Shown here piece by piece: positions 16,410 through 26,196 of a DNA stretch of 64,000 nucleotides. This stretch comes from Labrenzia sp. R4_2. Lineage in GTDB: Bacteria; Pseudomonadota; Alphaproteobacteria; Rhizobiales; Stappiaceae. The position numbers and the translations under genes were made by a program. The notes under the pieces were generated by a model. The model was given only the letters and a program-made list of their open reading frames with translations, ran no database searches and was not told where the DNA came from. The stretch spans positions 310,001 through 374,000 of the forward strand of contig NZ_JAGHRJ010000003.1 of assembly GCF_017743865.1 (NCBI RefSeq), written 5' to 3'. Numbering within the stretch: the first letter of the stretch is position 1; the number at the start of each line of letters is the position of its first letter.

Positions 16410-17248
16410 GACAGCTCCAAATGATTGCGGCGGATTTCATAAAGCGAGATGCCGGTGGCAACAGCAAGGTTCAGACTGTCGGCTTCCCCCACTTGCGGGA
16501 TCCGGATCAAGGTCCGGCAGGCCTCGGCCATATCGTCCTCCAGCCCCTTTTGTTCATTCCCCATGACGAGCAGAGCCGGTTGTTTGTAGTCCGGCGTGCG
16601 GTAGTCGACCGACCCTTTCAAATGCGTCGCAGCTACGGTTCCCGGCCAGTCTTTTGCAAGCGCCTTGAACTCGTCCTTTGTCATCTTTGCAATGGGCACA
16701 TGGAACAGCGACCCCATCGTGGCGCGGACGGCTTCGACGGCAAATGGATCAGTGCAATCGCCAACCAGCATCACGCCACTGCCGCCGACCGCATCCACCG
16801 TCCGGATGATTGTACCGAGATTTCCAGGATCCCTTACCCGATCCAGCGCGACCCAGACTGTGGTGCCTTGCGGATCAATGTCCCGGGCGCTGAGGATGTT
16901 TTGCTCGTAAACACCCACAACCATCTGGGGATTGTCCTTGCGGGTCATGGCGCTCATGACTGCAGTCGAGACTTCAAGAATGAGTGCGCCGCGTGCCTTG
17001 GCCGTCGCCGCGGCTTTTTGGGCAACCGGGTTGTCGCGAGCCTCTGGGCCAAGGGCGAGGTAGCGGACGCCCCAGCCGGCAGCCATGGAATCGGTCGCCA
17101 ATTTGAGGCCCTCGGCGACAAACAGGCCGGACTGGGTGCGGTGCTTGCGCTGGGCTACAAGCCCTTTGATTTCCTTGACGATCGGATTCGAATGGCTCGT
17201 GATCTGTTTGACCGCGCCGATTTTTTGAGGTTTGCCGGTCTGCGGCAT
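16406..17248 (-). CDS. TrmH/SpoU-family RNA 2'-O-methyltransferase
   Basis: A 280-aa SPOUT methyltransferase. The N-terminal substrate-binding domain starts ITSHSNPIVKEIKGLVAQRKHR with GLFVAEGLKLATD, typical of 23S rRNA 2'-O-ribose methylases of the TrmH/RlmB group. The SPOUT domain shows the three motifs: DRVRDPGNLGTIIRT, VMGNEQKGL and IPQVGEADSLNLAVATGISLYE, which form the trefoil knot that binds S-adenosylmethionine. The exact target nucleotide is not readable. It is coupled to the downstream epimerase-like gene. Confidence 0.93.
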   Translation of the reverse strand: MPQTGKPQKIGAVKQITSHSNPIVKEIKGLVAQRKHRTQSGLFVAEGLKLATDSMAAGWGVRYLALGPEARDNPVAQKAAATAKARGALILEVSTAVMSAMTRKDNPQMVVGVYEQNILSARDIDPQGTTVWVALDRVRDPGNLGTIIRTVDAVGGSGVMLVGDCTDPFAVEAVRATMGSLFHVPIAKMTKDEFKALAKDWPGTVAATHLKGSVDYRTPDYKQPALLVMGNEQKGLEDDMAEACRTLIRIPQVGEADSLNLAVATGISLYEIRRNHLELS

Positions 17249-17341
17249 GCGGGAGCTCCAAGGGCTCTTCTTGAGCCAGCTGAATTCTAAAGACAGTTTG
17301 GATTGGATTAGTCCCCGCGACCGACCGGGTCAAGAAGCGAC

Positions 17342-17956
17342 CTACGGCACCGATGGAAGCAGACGTTCTGTCGCGATCAGAATAGAGTCTTCAATGTCGA
17401 CCGGAAACTCCGTCACATCCAGTTTGCCATCGATGGCGAGGAACGACAGCCCGTGGACTTGTGTCCACAAGGGGAAAGATGTGCGGAGTACCGTCTCGTT
17501 TATGTCCGGCTCGCCCAGATAGTCTGCGACTTCTCGGAGCAAGACACCATAGGATCCGCGGCCAACCTGCTTAAGCTCATCAATTCGATCATGATGAGAC
17601 ATTGTGCTGAACATGAGCCGGAACGTATGCGGCTCGCGTCTTGCGAACGCAACATAGGCGCGCCCCATCGCGGCAATCGACTGAACAGTGCCGCGCGCCT
17701 GCTTGGAGGCTCGGGCTTCCATGTCGATTCCAAGGCGAGTGAGGCCGTCTTTTGCGATCTCGCTCAAAAGATCCTGTTTGGATGAAAAATGCCGGTAAGG
17801 CGCCGCCGTGCTCACACCGGCAAGACGGCAAGCATCCGACATGGAAAATCCATCCGGCCCATGTTCTTCAATAAGTTGGCGCGCTGCGGCGATCAATTCA
17901 CCGCGCAAATCACCATGGTGATAGCCCGCTTTTTTATGAATTTCTGCTTTGGCCAT
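17342..17956 (-). CDS. TetR-family repressor of the adjacent RND pump
   Basis: About 204 aa from the ATG at 17954-17956 (MAKAEIHKKAGYHHGDLR). The N-terminal helix-turn-helix is SMSDACRLAGVSTAAPYRHFSSKQDLL (residues about 38-64), and the C-terminal part fits the TetR_C_33-like ligand domain (GRAYVAFARREPHTFRLMF). It is divergent from an efflux operon, with a perfect palindrome in between, so it is the likely local repressor released by a pump substrate (inference). An in-frame start at 18016 would run through the operator and is rejected. Confidence 0.91.
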   Translation of the reverse strand: MAKAEIHKKAGYHHGDLRGELIAAARQLIEEHGPDGFSMSDACRLAGVSTAAPYRHFSSKQDLLSEIAKDGLTRLGIDMEARASKQARGTVQSIAAMGRAYVAFARREPHTFRLMFSTMSHHDRIDELKQVGRGSYGVLLREVADYLGEPDINETVLRTSFPLWTQVHGLSFLAIDGKLDVTEFPVDIEDSILIATERLLPSVP

Positions 17957-18008
17957 GTAAGGCGTTTCCGAATTTTTTCTTGTTGTGTCTCTTGCCGAAG
18001 TTAATTCC

Positions 18009-18024
18009 GCTAACATATGTTAGC
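18009..18024. promoter_or_regulatory. TetR-type operator palindrome
   Basis: GCTAACATATGTTAGC is a perfect 16-bp palindrome between the tetR start and the divergent pump genes. A degraded second copy (GGTAACATAGTTAGTGC) follows at 18029-18045, suggesting two repressor dimers. Both lie where they would cover the pump promoter. Confidence 0.7.
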
Positions 18025-18113
18025 AACGGTAACATAGTTAGTGCTGCTTACATTGGGAAGATGATGCTCCCCGAAATCGCACTGGCAGCCAGCGGACAAG
18101 GTGAGAATGTGCC

Positions 18114-19319
18114 ATGTCGAAGGATCATCAGACCCCTCAGCCAAAGACGACCGGCAGTAAAAGCAGGCTCCGGCGTTTTGGCAGAATGGCGCTGAGTACG
18201 GCGACCTTTTCCATCAATGTTGGTCTTGCCGCCGCTGCAGTGATGATCGGTGTCACCACCATCCAGATGCGTGCAGAAGAAAAACCATCCGTTGAACCCT
18301 CGCCCCTGGCCGTTGTGGACGTATTCACACCGGATTGGGAGACCGGCTATGACGTTGAGCGCAGTTTTGTGGGCAGGCTAGAGCCCGCACGCAACACGGA
18401 CTTGGCCTTCGAGCTCTCCGGGACAGTTCGAGAGGTTCGGGTCGATGAGGGTGACCTGGTCGAGGAAGGCGACGTCATTGCTGTTCTCGACACACGGACA
18501 CTTGAGGCGGACCGCCGGCGCCAGGTCGCCAATCGTCAAGCGGCTGAAAGTGATCGGGAACTGGCCTCGCTGACGTTGAACCGCCGTCAGCTGCTGAAGG
18601 ACAATGGTCATGTCAGTGCGCAGGTGCTCGACGAGGCCCGCCTGACCCTCAGCCGTTTGGACGCCACGATCGCGCAGATCGATGCTGCGATCGACAACAT
18701 CGATATAAATCTTGATAAGGCGGTTTTGAAAGCGCCGTTTTCGGGCCGGGTTGGAGAGCGCCTTTTGGACGACGGTGCAACCGCGTCTCCGGCAACGCCC
18801 GTTCTACGGTTGCTGGAGAGTTCACGGCCAACGGTCCGCATCGGTTTGTCGCCGGAAGTAGTCGACCGGCTGGATCGGTCGCACAGCTATGACATCCAGA
18901 TCTCGGGCCGGACGTTTAAGGCCGGCTTGGCAGCGCTTCGTCCAGACCTTCAAACCCGCACCCGGACAATAGAGACCTTGTTTGAACTCGATACACCGGA
19001 GGCAACACCCGCATTTGGACGATTGGCGGAACTGTCAATTGTTGAGCGTGTGGAGACGGAAGGCGCCTGGATCCCGATTTCGGCATTGAAAGAAGGTCCG
19101 CGTGGTCTCTGGACCGTGCTGACCGTTGCCGAGGATGTCGATCAGGCGTCGCCCACCTCGACATACGTTGTGGTGCGGGAAGCGGTGGAAATCCTGCATG
19201 CGGAAGAAGGGCGGGCGTTTGTCCGTGGGACCTTGACGCCAGACAGCCGGATCGTTCGGGATGGCGTTCACCGGGTTGTCGTTGGCCAAGCTGTAGACCT
19301 TGCGAAGGCGGGAGGCTGA
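18114..19319 (+). CDS. RND efflux periplasmic adaptor (membrane fusion protein)
   Basis: A 401-aa HlyD/AcrA-type adaptor. An N-terminal TM or signal segment (about 28-50) is followed by the lipoyl half-motif LAFELSGTVREVRVDEGDLVEEGDVIAVLD, a helical hairpin of moderate length (residues about 125-205), the second lipoyl half ...LKAPFSGRVGERLLDDGATASP, a beta-barrel and a membrane-proximal domain. It links the inner-membrane pump to an outer-membrane channel, which is not encoded nearby. It is 3 bp upstream of the pump gene. It has no lipobox Cys, unlike AcrA, so it is TM-anchored. Confidence 0.93.
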   Translation: MSKDHQTPQPKTTGSKSRLRRFGRMALSTATFSINVGLAAAAVMIGVTTIQMRAEEKPSVEPSPLAVVDVFTPDWETGYDVERSFVGRLEPARNTDLAFELSGTVREVRVDEGDLVEEGDVIAVLDTRTLEADRRRQVANRQAAESDRELASLTLNRRQLLKDNGHVSAQVLDEARLTLSRLDATIAQIDAAIDNIDINLDKAVLKAPFSGRVGERLLDDGATASPATPVLRLLESSRPTVRIGLSPEVVDRLDRSHSYDIQISGRTFKAGLAALRPDLQTRTRTIETLFELDTPEATPAFGRLAELSIVERVETEGAWIPISALKEGPRGLWTVLTVAEDVDQASPTSTYVVVREAVEILHAEEGRAFVRGTLTPDSRIVRDGVHRVVVGQAVDLAKAGG

Positions 19320-19322
19320 AGC

Positions 19323-22300
19323 ATGGAAACCCTGTTCTTTCGCCAACCCCGTCTGGTGGTCCTGACGCTTCTTGTGATCTTGGCAGCTGGGGCGACGGCC
19401 CTGATCGGTATTGGTCGGCAGGAAGATCCTACGATCACCAACCTTTTTGCAACGGTCACGACCGTCTACCCAGGCGCTGATCCGGGGCGTGTCGAGGCTT
19501 TGGTCACGGAAAAGATCGAGGAAGAGCTCCGTGAAGTTGAAGAGATTGATATTATTGAATCGACGTCGGCCTCCTCGATTTCGATTATTCAGATCGAGCT
19601 GCTCGACACGTTGACTGAAGACGTGATTGAACAGGCTTGGTCGGAGATCCGGGACAAGATAGGTGACGCCACGCGCGAATTTCCCCAAGGTGTTCTGGAG
19701 CCGGAGTTCAGCACTGACGGTGCTGGTGCTTTCGCATCTATCAGCGCACTTGTTCCCGAGCATGACTCGGTTTCTCAGGCAGTCATGCTTCGCTATGCCG
19801 AGGTTTTGTCTGATACACTTCGGAATGTATCCGGCACAAAGTCCGTCGAGATTTTCGGCGAGCTGGAAGAAGAGATTCTGGTTCGCATAGATCCGGCAAC
19901 GCTCATTTCCTTATCTCTGACTGTGGATCAGGTCGCCTCTGCCATACAAAACGCCGATGCGAAGGTCCGTGCAGGCCGCCTGCGCAGTCCGGACCGCGAA
20001 TTTCTGATCGAGGTGTCTGGAGAAATTGCCGCGATTGACCGGATCCGCGCCATCCCTTTGACAACTGCAAGCAATGGTCTGGTGACCCGCGTTGGCGATG
20101 TTGCCACCGTCACGAAGGGCATCCGCCAACCCGCTGAAGAGCTCGCCTTCTCAGGAGGGCGTCCGGCAATACTCGTTGCTGCGAAAATTGCGGATGGCCT
20201 TCAGGTGGACACCTGGATGACCCGTGTTCGTGACCGGATTGCTGCCTTTGAAACGGATATGCCGCATTCAATCCAGCATCAACTCGTGTTCGATCAAAGC
20301 CGCTACACGATCGACCGTCTGACAGATGTTGGCGCCAACATAGCCATCGGTATGGCCTTGGTGATTGGCGTGCTGCTTGTCACGATGGGGCTGCGGTCGG
20401 CAGTGATCGTTGCAATGGTGTTGCCCGTGGTCACTCTGGCCTCTTTTGCAACGATGAGCATGATCGACCTGCCGCTTCATCAGATGTCGCTTACGGGACT
20501 GATCGTGGCTCTCGGCCTACTGGTTGATGCTGGGATCGTCATGACCGATGAAATCGGTCAGGCTCTGGCGCGTGGAGAGGAGCGGCGGGAGGCCGTCCGC
20601 AAGGCCGTTCGACGCCTCTTTGCGCCACTGCTGGCATCGACCGCAACCACAGCCCTGTCTTTCCTGCCCATGGTTCTGCTGCCGGGACCGGCTGGAGACT
20701 TCGTCGGGGCGATCGCGATTGCCGTGATCATCATGCTTGTCTGGTCGTTCCTCGTTGCCGTGACCTTGACGGCGGCAATCGCCGGCTGGCTGTTACCTGC
20801 AACGAGATTAGATACCAAGCGCCGTTCTTTCCAACCCGGTAAGTTGGTGTCCGTGCCATTCAGGTTCTCACTGCAGCTCGCCATGAGAAACCCGGCAAGT
20901 TCGGTCGCGTTTGCGCTGGTTTTGCCCGTGATCGGTTTCATGAGCATGCCGACCCTGACTGCGCAGTTTTTCCCGGGCGTAGACCGGGATCAGTTCCACA
21001 TTGAAGTGGAACTTTCTGATGGTACCGCGATTGCCGAAACATCCGAGGTGGTTCGTTCCATGGATGGATTCCTGTCCGATCAAGAGGGCATCGAAAAAGT
21101 GGTTTGGGTTGCGGGCAAGAGCGCTCCGGCCTTCTACTACAACATCGTTGGCAACCAGGACCGCGCTCCGGCTTTCGCTCAGGCACTTGTCACAACCAGC
21201 TCGCCGGATACGACAGCGGGTCTTGTGCCGCGCCTGCAAGGCGAACTGACCGCCCGGTATCCGAACGCGCGTATTCTTGTGCGGGATCTCGTTCAGGGAC
21301 CGCCGGTGGATGCGCCTGTCGAGTTGCGCCTAGTCGGCCCGTCCTTGGACGTCTTGCGCGAACGCGGGGATGCTCTGCGCCAACTTGCATCCGGGATCGA
21401 GGAAGTAACCGTTGTGCGAACGACGCTGGAGAGCGGCGCACCGCAACTGAAATTTTCGGTCGATGAGGACAAGGCACGGCTTGTCGGGCTGAGCTTGGCG
21501 GATGTTGCCCGTCAACTCGAGGCAACCCTGGAAGGGGCTGTCGGGGGCAGTCTGATTGAAGGCACAGAAGAACTGCCGGTGCGCGTCCGGATCGGCGATG
21601 CTGCCCGCAGCGACTTGTCTGACATTGCGAGCCTGCCGTTGTTGCCCGCGATCGGAGCCGCCGGAACAGCTGGTTATGACGGGGTGCCGTTGTCTGCGAT
21701 CACGGACATTCGTCTGGAGCCCTCGGAGGGTGAAATCAATCGCCGGAATGGAGAACGCACCAACACGGTTCAGGCATTCGTCCAGTATGGTGTTTTGCCG
21801 GAAGAAGCCCTGAAGAAGCTCCAAAGCGAGATGGACCTTGCCGGCTTTGCAATGCCGGACGGCTACCGTATCGAAACGGGCGGCGACTCCGATGCGCGTT
21901 CTGACACGTTGAACAATCTGATCGGCTCGCTCGGATTGATCGTGCCATTGTCGATCGCAGCGATCGTTTTGACCTTCAACTCGTTCCGATTGTCCGCTGT
22001 CACGCTGGCCGTGTCTGGGCTGTCGGCGGGGCTCAGCATTCTAGCGTTGGCGATCTTCCAGTACCCATTCGGCATCAATGCCATCATCGGCGTGATCGGC
22101 TCGATCGGCGTTTCAATCAACGCAGCCATCATCATCCTGACCGGTCTTCAGCAGAACAGCCGGGCGGTCGATGGTGATCGGGAGGCGATGGTCGACGTGG
22201 TAATGGGGTCGGGCCGGCACATCATCTCCACAACGCTTACGACATTTGGAGGGTTTTTACCGTTGATCCTGGCCGGAGGTGGGTTCTGGCCACCATTCGC

Positions 22301-22478
22301 CATGTCGATCGCCGGCGGCGTGTTGCTGTCGACCGTGATCTCGTTCTATTTCGCACCGCCCATGTTCGCATTGGTTTATGCACGGCGGAGCAAGGCGAAA
22401 GCCGAAGACACCCCAAGTCAAAATGACGATACAGATTGGTCGAACGACAATCGCCCCATTGCACTCGCGGCTGAGTAG
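19323..22478 (+). CDS. RND-family efflux transporter permease
   Basis: A 1051-aa inner-membrane pump with 12 TM segments and two large periplasmic loops. The start FRQPRLVVLTLLVILAAG and segments VYPGADPGRVEALVTEKIEEEL and GLIVALGLLVDAGIVMTDEI are typical. By eye alignment the TM4 proton-relay pair Asp-Asp is Asp402-Ala, and the TM10 Lys of AcrB is replaced (IGVSINAAIIILTG, Asn933), so its proton pathway differs from AcrB and is nearer HME-type pumps in TM4. Substrate unknown. Forms one unit with the adaptor under the TetR palindrome. Confidence 0.94.
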   Translation: METLFFRQPRLVVLTLLVILAAGATALIGIGRQEDPTITNLFATVTTVYPGADPGRVEALVTEKIEEELREVEEIDIIESTSASSISIIQIELLDTLTEDVIEQAWSEIRDKIGDATREFPQGVLEPEFSTDGAGAFASISALVPEHDSVSQAVMLRYAEVLSDTLRNVSGTKSVEIFGELEEEILVRIDPATLISLSLTVDQVASAIQNADAKVRAGRLRSPDREFLIEVSGEIAAIDRIRAIPLTTASNGLVTRVGDVATVTKGIRQPAEELAFSGGRPAILVAAKIADGLQVDTWMTRVRDRIAAFETDMPHSIQHQLVFDQSRYTIDRLTDVGANIAIGMALVIGVLLVTMGLRSAVIVAMVLPVVTLASFATMSMIDLPLHQMSLTGLIVALGLLVDAGIVMTDEIGQALARGEERREAVRKAVRRLFAPLLASTATTALSFLPMVLLPGPAGDFVGAIAIAVIIMLVWSFLVAVTLTAAIAGWLLPATRLDTKRRSFQPGKLVSVPFRFSLQLAMRNPASSVAFALVLPVIGFMSMPTLTAQFFPGVDRDQFHIEVELSDGTAIAETSEVVRSMDGFLSDQEGIEKVVWVAGKSAPAFYYNIVGNQDRAPAFAQALVTTSSPDTTAGLVPRLQGELTARYPNARILVRDLVQGPPVDAPVELRLVGPSLDVLRERGDALRQLASGIEEVTVVRTTLESGAPQLKFSVDEDKARLVGLSLADVARQLEATLEGAVGGSLIEGTEELPVRVRIGDAARSDLSDIASLPLLPAIGAAGTAGYDGVPLSAITDIRLEPSEGEINRRNGERTNTVQAFVQYGVLPEEALKKLQSEMDLAGFAMPDGYRIETGGDSDARSDTLNNLIGSLGLIVPLSIAAIVLTFNSFRLSAVTLAVSGLSAGLSILALAIFQYPFGINAIIGVIGSIGVSINAAIIILTGLQQNSRAVDGDREAMVDVVMGSGRHIISTTLTTFGGFLPLILAGGGFWPPFAMSIAGGVLLSTVISFYFAPPMFALVYARRSKAKAEDTPSQNDDTDWSNDNRPIALAAE

Positions 22479-22481
22479 GCG

Positions 22482-23435
22482 TTAGCGGCTGCTCCAGCGG
22501 GAGAAGAGAGATGTCGAAAGGGCACGCGTGCTGTCTTCTTCGCGGATGACCAACTCGCCGGATTCCAGCCGTCCTCCTTGCCTGGACAAGGTTTCGGCCA
22601 TCAACTCGTGGATCGAGACAAAGCTGGAGCGGATTGCGTAAGCGGTCAGGATCATGAAGAGGGCGTCTTTTGCCAGCAGCTGCTCCAGGTCTTTCAGCAT
22701 ACCGGGCAAGCTGGTGTAGATGTCCCAGACTTCGCCCTTTGGGCCGCGCCCATACTTTGGCGGGTCCAGAATGATGCCGTCGTAGGTGTTGCCACGGCGA
22801 ACTTCGCGAGCCACAAACTTGGACGCATCTTCGCAGATCCAGCGGATCGGGAGCTCTTCCAATCCGGAAAGAGCCTGGTTTTCCCGCGCATAGCCGATGG
22901 CCTTTTTGGAGGCGTCGACATGGGTGACCTGTGCGCCTTCGGTCGCCGGTAGGAGCGACGCCAAACCGGTATAGCCAAAGAGATTGAGGATCTTCAGCGG
23001 CTTCTCCGGGTTTTTCTTCTTCTCTGCCCGGATCCTGGAGTTGACCCAATCCCAATGCGCGGCCTGTTCCGGAAAGACGCCAACGTGGCGGAATGACATA
23101 AACCGGCCATTGTAAGTGACCGGTCCGTAGGACATTGGCCAGGTTTCCGAGACGTTGCCGGAATACTTCCAGCGGCCAGGTCCTTCTTCGTCCGTATCGC
23201 CGGAAAAGACGGCATTGGCGCGGTCCCACACAGCTGTCTTCTGGCGGCGGCTGCCCATTGCCTGGGGTTCCGGCCGAACGATCGTATAGCGGCCGTATCG
23301 TTCCAGTTTCTGACCTTCGCCCATGTCCAGAAGGCGGTAGTCCTTCCAGCCCGGGGTCTCAAGGATCACGGGCCACGCCTGCACGGGCGGCTGTCCGGGT
23401 TTTGCAAATTCTGGCGCGTCGGTTCTTTCCGCCAC
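22482..23435 (-). CDS. Class I SAM-dependent methyltransferase, RlmI-like
   Basis: A 317-aa methyltransferase of the Methyltrans_SAM (RlmI/RlmK-like) family that modifies rRNA bases. SAM motif I is KILNLFGYTGLASLLPA, acidic motif II is VTHVDASKKAIGYARENQ, and motif IV is IILDPPKYGRGPKGEVWDIY. It lacks an N-terminal PUA domain; instead residues 15-130 form a beta-rich region (DYRLLDMGEGQKLERYGRYTIVRPEPQA). Target unknown. It converges with the RND pump gene, whose stop is only 3 bp away. Confidence 0.88.
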   Translation of the reverse strand: MAERTDAPEFAKPGQPPVQAWPVILETPGWKDYRLLDMGEGQKLERYGRYTIVRPEPQAMGSRRQKTAVWDRANAVFSGDTDEEGPGRWKYSGNVSETWPMSYGPVTYNGRFMSFRHVGVFPEQAAHWDWVNSRIRAEKKKNPEKPLKILNLFGYTGLASLLPATEGAQVTHVDASKKAIGYARENQALSGLEELPIRWICEDASKFVAREVRRGNTYDGIILDPPKYGRGPKGEVWDIYTSLPGMLKDLEQLLAKDALFMILTAYAIRSSFVSIHELMAETLSRQGGRLESGELVIREEDSTRALSTSLFSRWSSR

Positions 23436-23525
23436 GGTGGTCTCTCTCGTCAGTCACGAAGGTGTTCGACCACGCCTTAGAGCTATGCTGCTTCAAGGTC
23501 AACGTTGAGGCAGGGCCAGACAAAG

Positions 23526-23560
23526 AAAAAGGCGGGGTGACCAGCACACCCGCCTTTTTT
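23526..23560 (-). terminator. Terminator after the chemoreceptor gene (possibly bidirectional)
   Basis: AAAAAGGCGGG...CCCGCCTTTTTT: a 6-bp GC stem with a 2-3 bp inner extension, flanked by an A run on one side and a T run on the other. Placed 21 bp after the MCP stop on the minus strand. The following gene is 90 bp further on in the same direction, so it separates two leftward units. Confidence 0.8.
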
Positions 23561-23580
23561 GATCTTTAAGTGTTTGCTGA

Positions 23581-26016
23581 TCAGGCAGCAGCAACTTCCG
23601 AGAGGAAGGTCTCCACTTCTGACTTCAGTTGGTCGGTCTTTTCGTTCAGCTCACCAGAGGCTGCCAGAACCATGTCGGCTGAAGAGGACGTCTGATCGAC
23701 TGCCTGCGAAAGCTGTGTCATGGACGAGGAAACGGCACCAGTTGCCTCAGCAGCCCGCTGAACGTTCTGCGAGATTTCCGCGGTTGCCGCACCTTGTTGC
23801 TCGACAGCGGAAGCGATGGCAGTCGTGTAGCTGTTGACCTCTGTCATGGTCTCGGCGATTTCACCGATCGCGACAACAGAGTCTTTGGTGGCTGTCTGGA
23901 TCGCAGTGATCTGGGAACTGATCTCCTCGGTCGCCTTCGACGTTTGCGTCGCAAGTTCCTTGACTTCCGCTGCAACAACCGCAAAGCCCTTGCCAGCTTC
24001 ACCAGCCCGCGCTGCCTCGATCGTTGCGTTCAGAGCAAGCAGGTTTGTCTGTTCGGCAATGGCCTGGATGAGCGTGACCACTTCACCAATCTTTGTCGCC
24101 GCTTCTGCCAAGCCTTCGACCTTCTGATTTGTGATGCGGGTGCCGGTTGTGGCTCGTTCCACGATATCTGTTGTTTGGGCTACCTGACGGGAGATCTCGC
24201 CGATGGACGCCGCAAGCTCTTCTGCCGCGCTGGCAACAGTCTGCACGTTGTTGGTTGTCTCGTTGGACGACGATTGTGTTTCGCTCGCGTGACCAGCACT
24301 GTCGCGCGCAATATCCGTCAAGGCGCGAGCGGTTGAATCAAGGCTGTCGGCGGTGGACTCCACGGAGCCAATTGCCTCTTCGGCTGTTGCACGGAAGCCT
24401 TGGATCAGATTGTCGATCCGCTGTTGACGTTCCTGGCGGGCCGATTCTTCCTGCGCATTGCGTTCCTGCAAGTTTGCACGCTCAATCGCGTTGTCACGGA
24501 AGACTTGAACCGTACGGCTCATGTCACCGATTTCATCACCGCGGTCGATGCCCGGGATTGCAACTTCATTGTTGCCGCCGGCCAAGCTATTCATCACATC
24601 CGTAATCGTTTTGATCGGCCGGGTGATGGCAAGGTTCAGGACAATCGCGAGACCGACACCGCCCAGAATGGAAAGAAGCACAGTCATTGCGATCTGGAGC
24701 TCGGCAGCTGTTGCAGCGGCACCGGCTGCCTCAGATTGAGCTTGAGAAATCCCGGCAATTTCAGCGCTGACTTGCTTGGTCAGCGTATCCAGCTGTGCCC
24801 GTTTTGCCTGCAGGTCTTGCTTTGTAGACAGCATGTCCTGGAAGGCGCGATCGAAACTCGCGATGGAGATTGCGATGCTGTTGATCGCATCCGCTGTGCT
24901 GGGCAGAACATCTGCGTAGCCGACGAGTTTTTCTTCCAGTTTGACCAGCTCAGTAATCTCTGTTTGCACACCTGCCGGATCGCTGATGCCAAAGTTGCCA
25001 AACAGGGCGAGTGTCTCAGCCTCGGCACGCAACGCATGCTCACCAAGAGCCGTCGCTTCGATCATGACCGTTTTAATGCTGCCAAGCCGCGTATTGGCGG
25101 TCAGAACGGTTGCCTTTGATTTGCTGACTGCAGCGATAGCTTGCTCTCGAATTTGGTAAGCGAGCTCGGTAATGGCATCGAGGGTCGTACCAACAGCGGT
25201 TCTGGCCTCGTAGGCCTCTGCAAAGCCAAGATCTTCTTTCAACCGCGCGATCGCCTTATCCAGCTTGTTCGCCTGGCCGGCGAGTTTGCTCACAGTCTTG
25301 CGCTCAATGCCTTCGATCTGGCGATACCGCATCTCGCGGGTCCGGTCGACGATCTCTGCTGAGATTTTCAAGCTTTGCTCGAGAGCGTCACCGTCCAGAG
25401 AGCCGTTGCTTTTCAGGTAGGCGAACTGGATCTTGGACACATCGTCCTGCAAATCAAACACGCCGCGCAGCATGAGGTTTGCGTCTTCCAACGTTCCGTT
25501 GGCGGAGAAAACGTCTGCGCTAACCTTTTTCTCTTCAGACAGAACAGCATCGGCGATAGAAACCGCTAGATTTTCCAGTTCCAGTACGCTGGATTTCAAA
25601 GACTTCAATCGATCAGCCTGCTGCTGTGTCTGGTTCACAACCTCATCGAAGGTTGTTCCAAATTCTCCGACCGCAGAAATCGCTGTATCCACTTGAGACG
25701 CTGCGGTTGGGTCTCCCGCAACATCGTTCGCAAGGGTTTGAAGCGAAGAATTGAGGCCGGCGATCTCTTGGCGGGTTGCTTCCGCGAGCTCCGGAGTTGG
25801 CGCGTTCAAATAGTTCTCGCGTACCAATGAGGTGCTTTGAACTTGCCGCCCAACATTTGCTGATTGATCAGCCACTTCAAATCTTGCAGACAGCGAAGAT
25901 ATCGCAAAATATCCAACACCGCCAACGATCGCGGTCAATAGCAAGATTGCTGCAAAACCGCCGCTGACTTTGAAGCCGAACTTCAGATCAACCAACCACT
26001 TCAAGGCACGTTTCAT
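23581..26016 (-). CDS. Methyl-accepting chemotaxis protein with long helical sensor domain
   Basis: An 811-aa transmembrane chemoreceptor. TM1 at about 15-37, a long all-helical periplasmic region to about 425 (HBM-like in length), TM2 at about 430-455, a HAMP domain starting [19 protein letters not shown], and the cytoplasmic signalling hairpin with the conserved tip ([41 protein letters not shown]). It should signal to CheA/CheW. Ligand unknown. There is no CheB/R-binding pentapeptide at the C-terminus. Monocistronic with its own terminator; no other chemotaxis genes nearby. Confidence 0.95.
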   Translation of the reverse strand: MKRALKWLVDLKFGFKVSGGFAAILLLTAIVGGVGYFAISSLSARFEVADQSANVGRQVQSTSLVRENYLNAPTPELAEATRQEIAGLNSSLQTLANDVAGDPTAASQVDTAISAVGEFGTTFDEVVNQTQQQADRLKSLKSSVLELENLAVSIADAVLSEEKKVSADVFSANGTLEDANLMLRGVFDLQDDVSKIQFAYLKSNGSLDGDALEQSLKISAEIVDRTREMRYRQIEGIERKTVSKLAGQANKLDKAIARLKEDLGFAEAYEARTAVGTTLDAITELAYQIREQAIAAVSKSKATVLTANTRLGSIKTVMIEATALGEHALRAEAETLALFGNFGISDPAGVQTEITELVKLEEKLVGYADVLPSTADAINSIAISIASFDRAFQDMLSTKQDLQAKRAQLDTLTKQVSAEIAGISQAQSEAAGAAATAAELQIAMTVLLSILGGVGLAIVLNLAITRPIKTITDVMNSLAGGNNEVAIPGIDRGDEIGDMSRTVQVFRDNAIERANLQERNAQEESARQERQQRIDNLIQGFRATAEEAIGSVESTADSLDSTARALTDIARDSAGHASETQSSSNETTNNVQTVASAAEELAASIGEISRQVAQTTDIVERATTGTRITNQKVEGLAEAATKIGEVVTLIQAIAEQTNLLALNATIEAARAGEAGKGFAVVAAEVKELATQTSKATEEISSQITAIQTATKDSVVAIGEIAETMTEVNSYTTAIASAVEQQGAATAEISQNVQRAAEATGAVSSSMTQLSQAVDQTSSSADMVLAASGELNEKTDQLKSEVETFLSEVAAA

Positions 26017-26196
26017 CGAATCCCCGCACGTCCGGAAAACTGTGATTACTGACCAAGGTATGGGGGATAGCGATGAAGAATAGGTAAAAATGCATAAAAT
26101 TACTAAGCAGAATTATAAATTTAAACGTGATGACATTAATATTTTTGCGTAAGGAAAAAAACGGAGAGAGTTTTGAAAGCGATTATTGAGTTTTTA

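Noticed and set aside
16370-17290. Open frame of 306 codons on the plus strand opposite the TrmH-type gene
   Set aside because: Antisense shadow of a well-supported methyltransferase; no homologous motif or ribosome-binding site.
17957-18016. A longer start for the TetR gene at 18016
   Set aside because: It would translate through the operator palindrome, and the first 20 codons do not resemble a TetR N-terminus.
22237-23229. Open frame of 330 codons on the minus strand across the RND pump end and the methyltransferase
   Set aside because: Spans two supported genes in a wrong frame and gives an Arg/Gly-rich nonsense protein.
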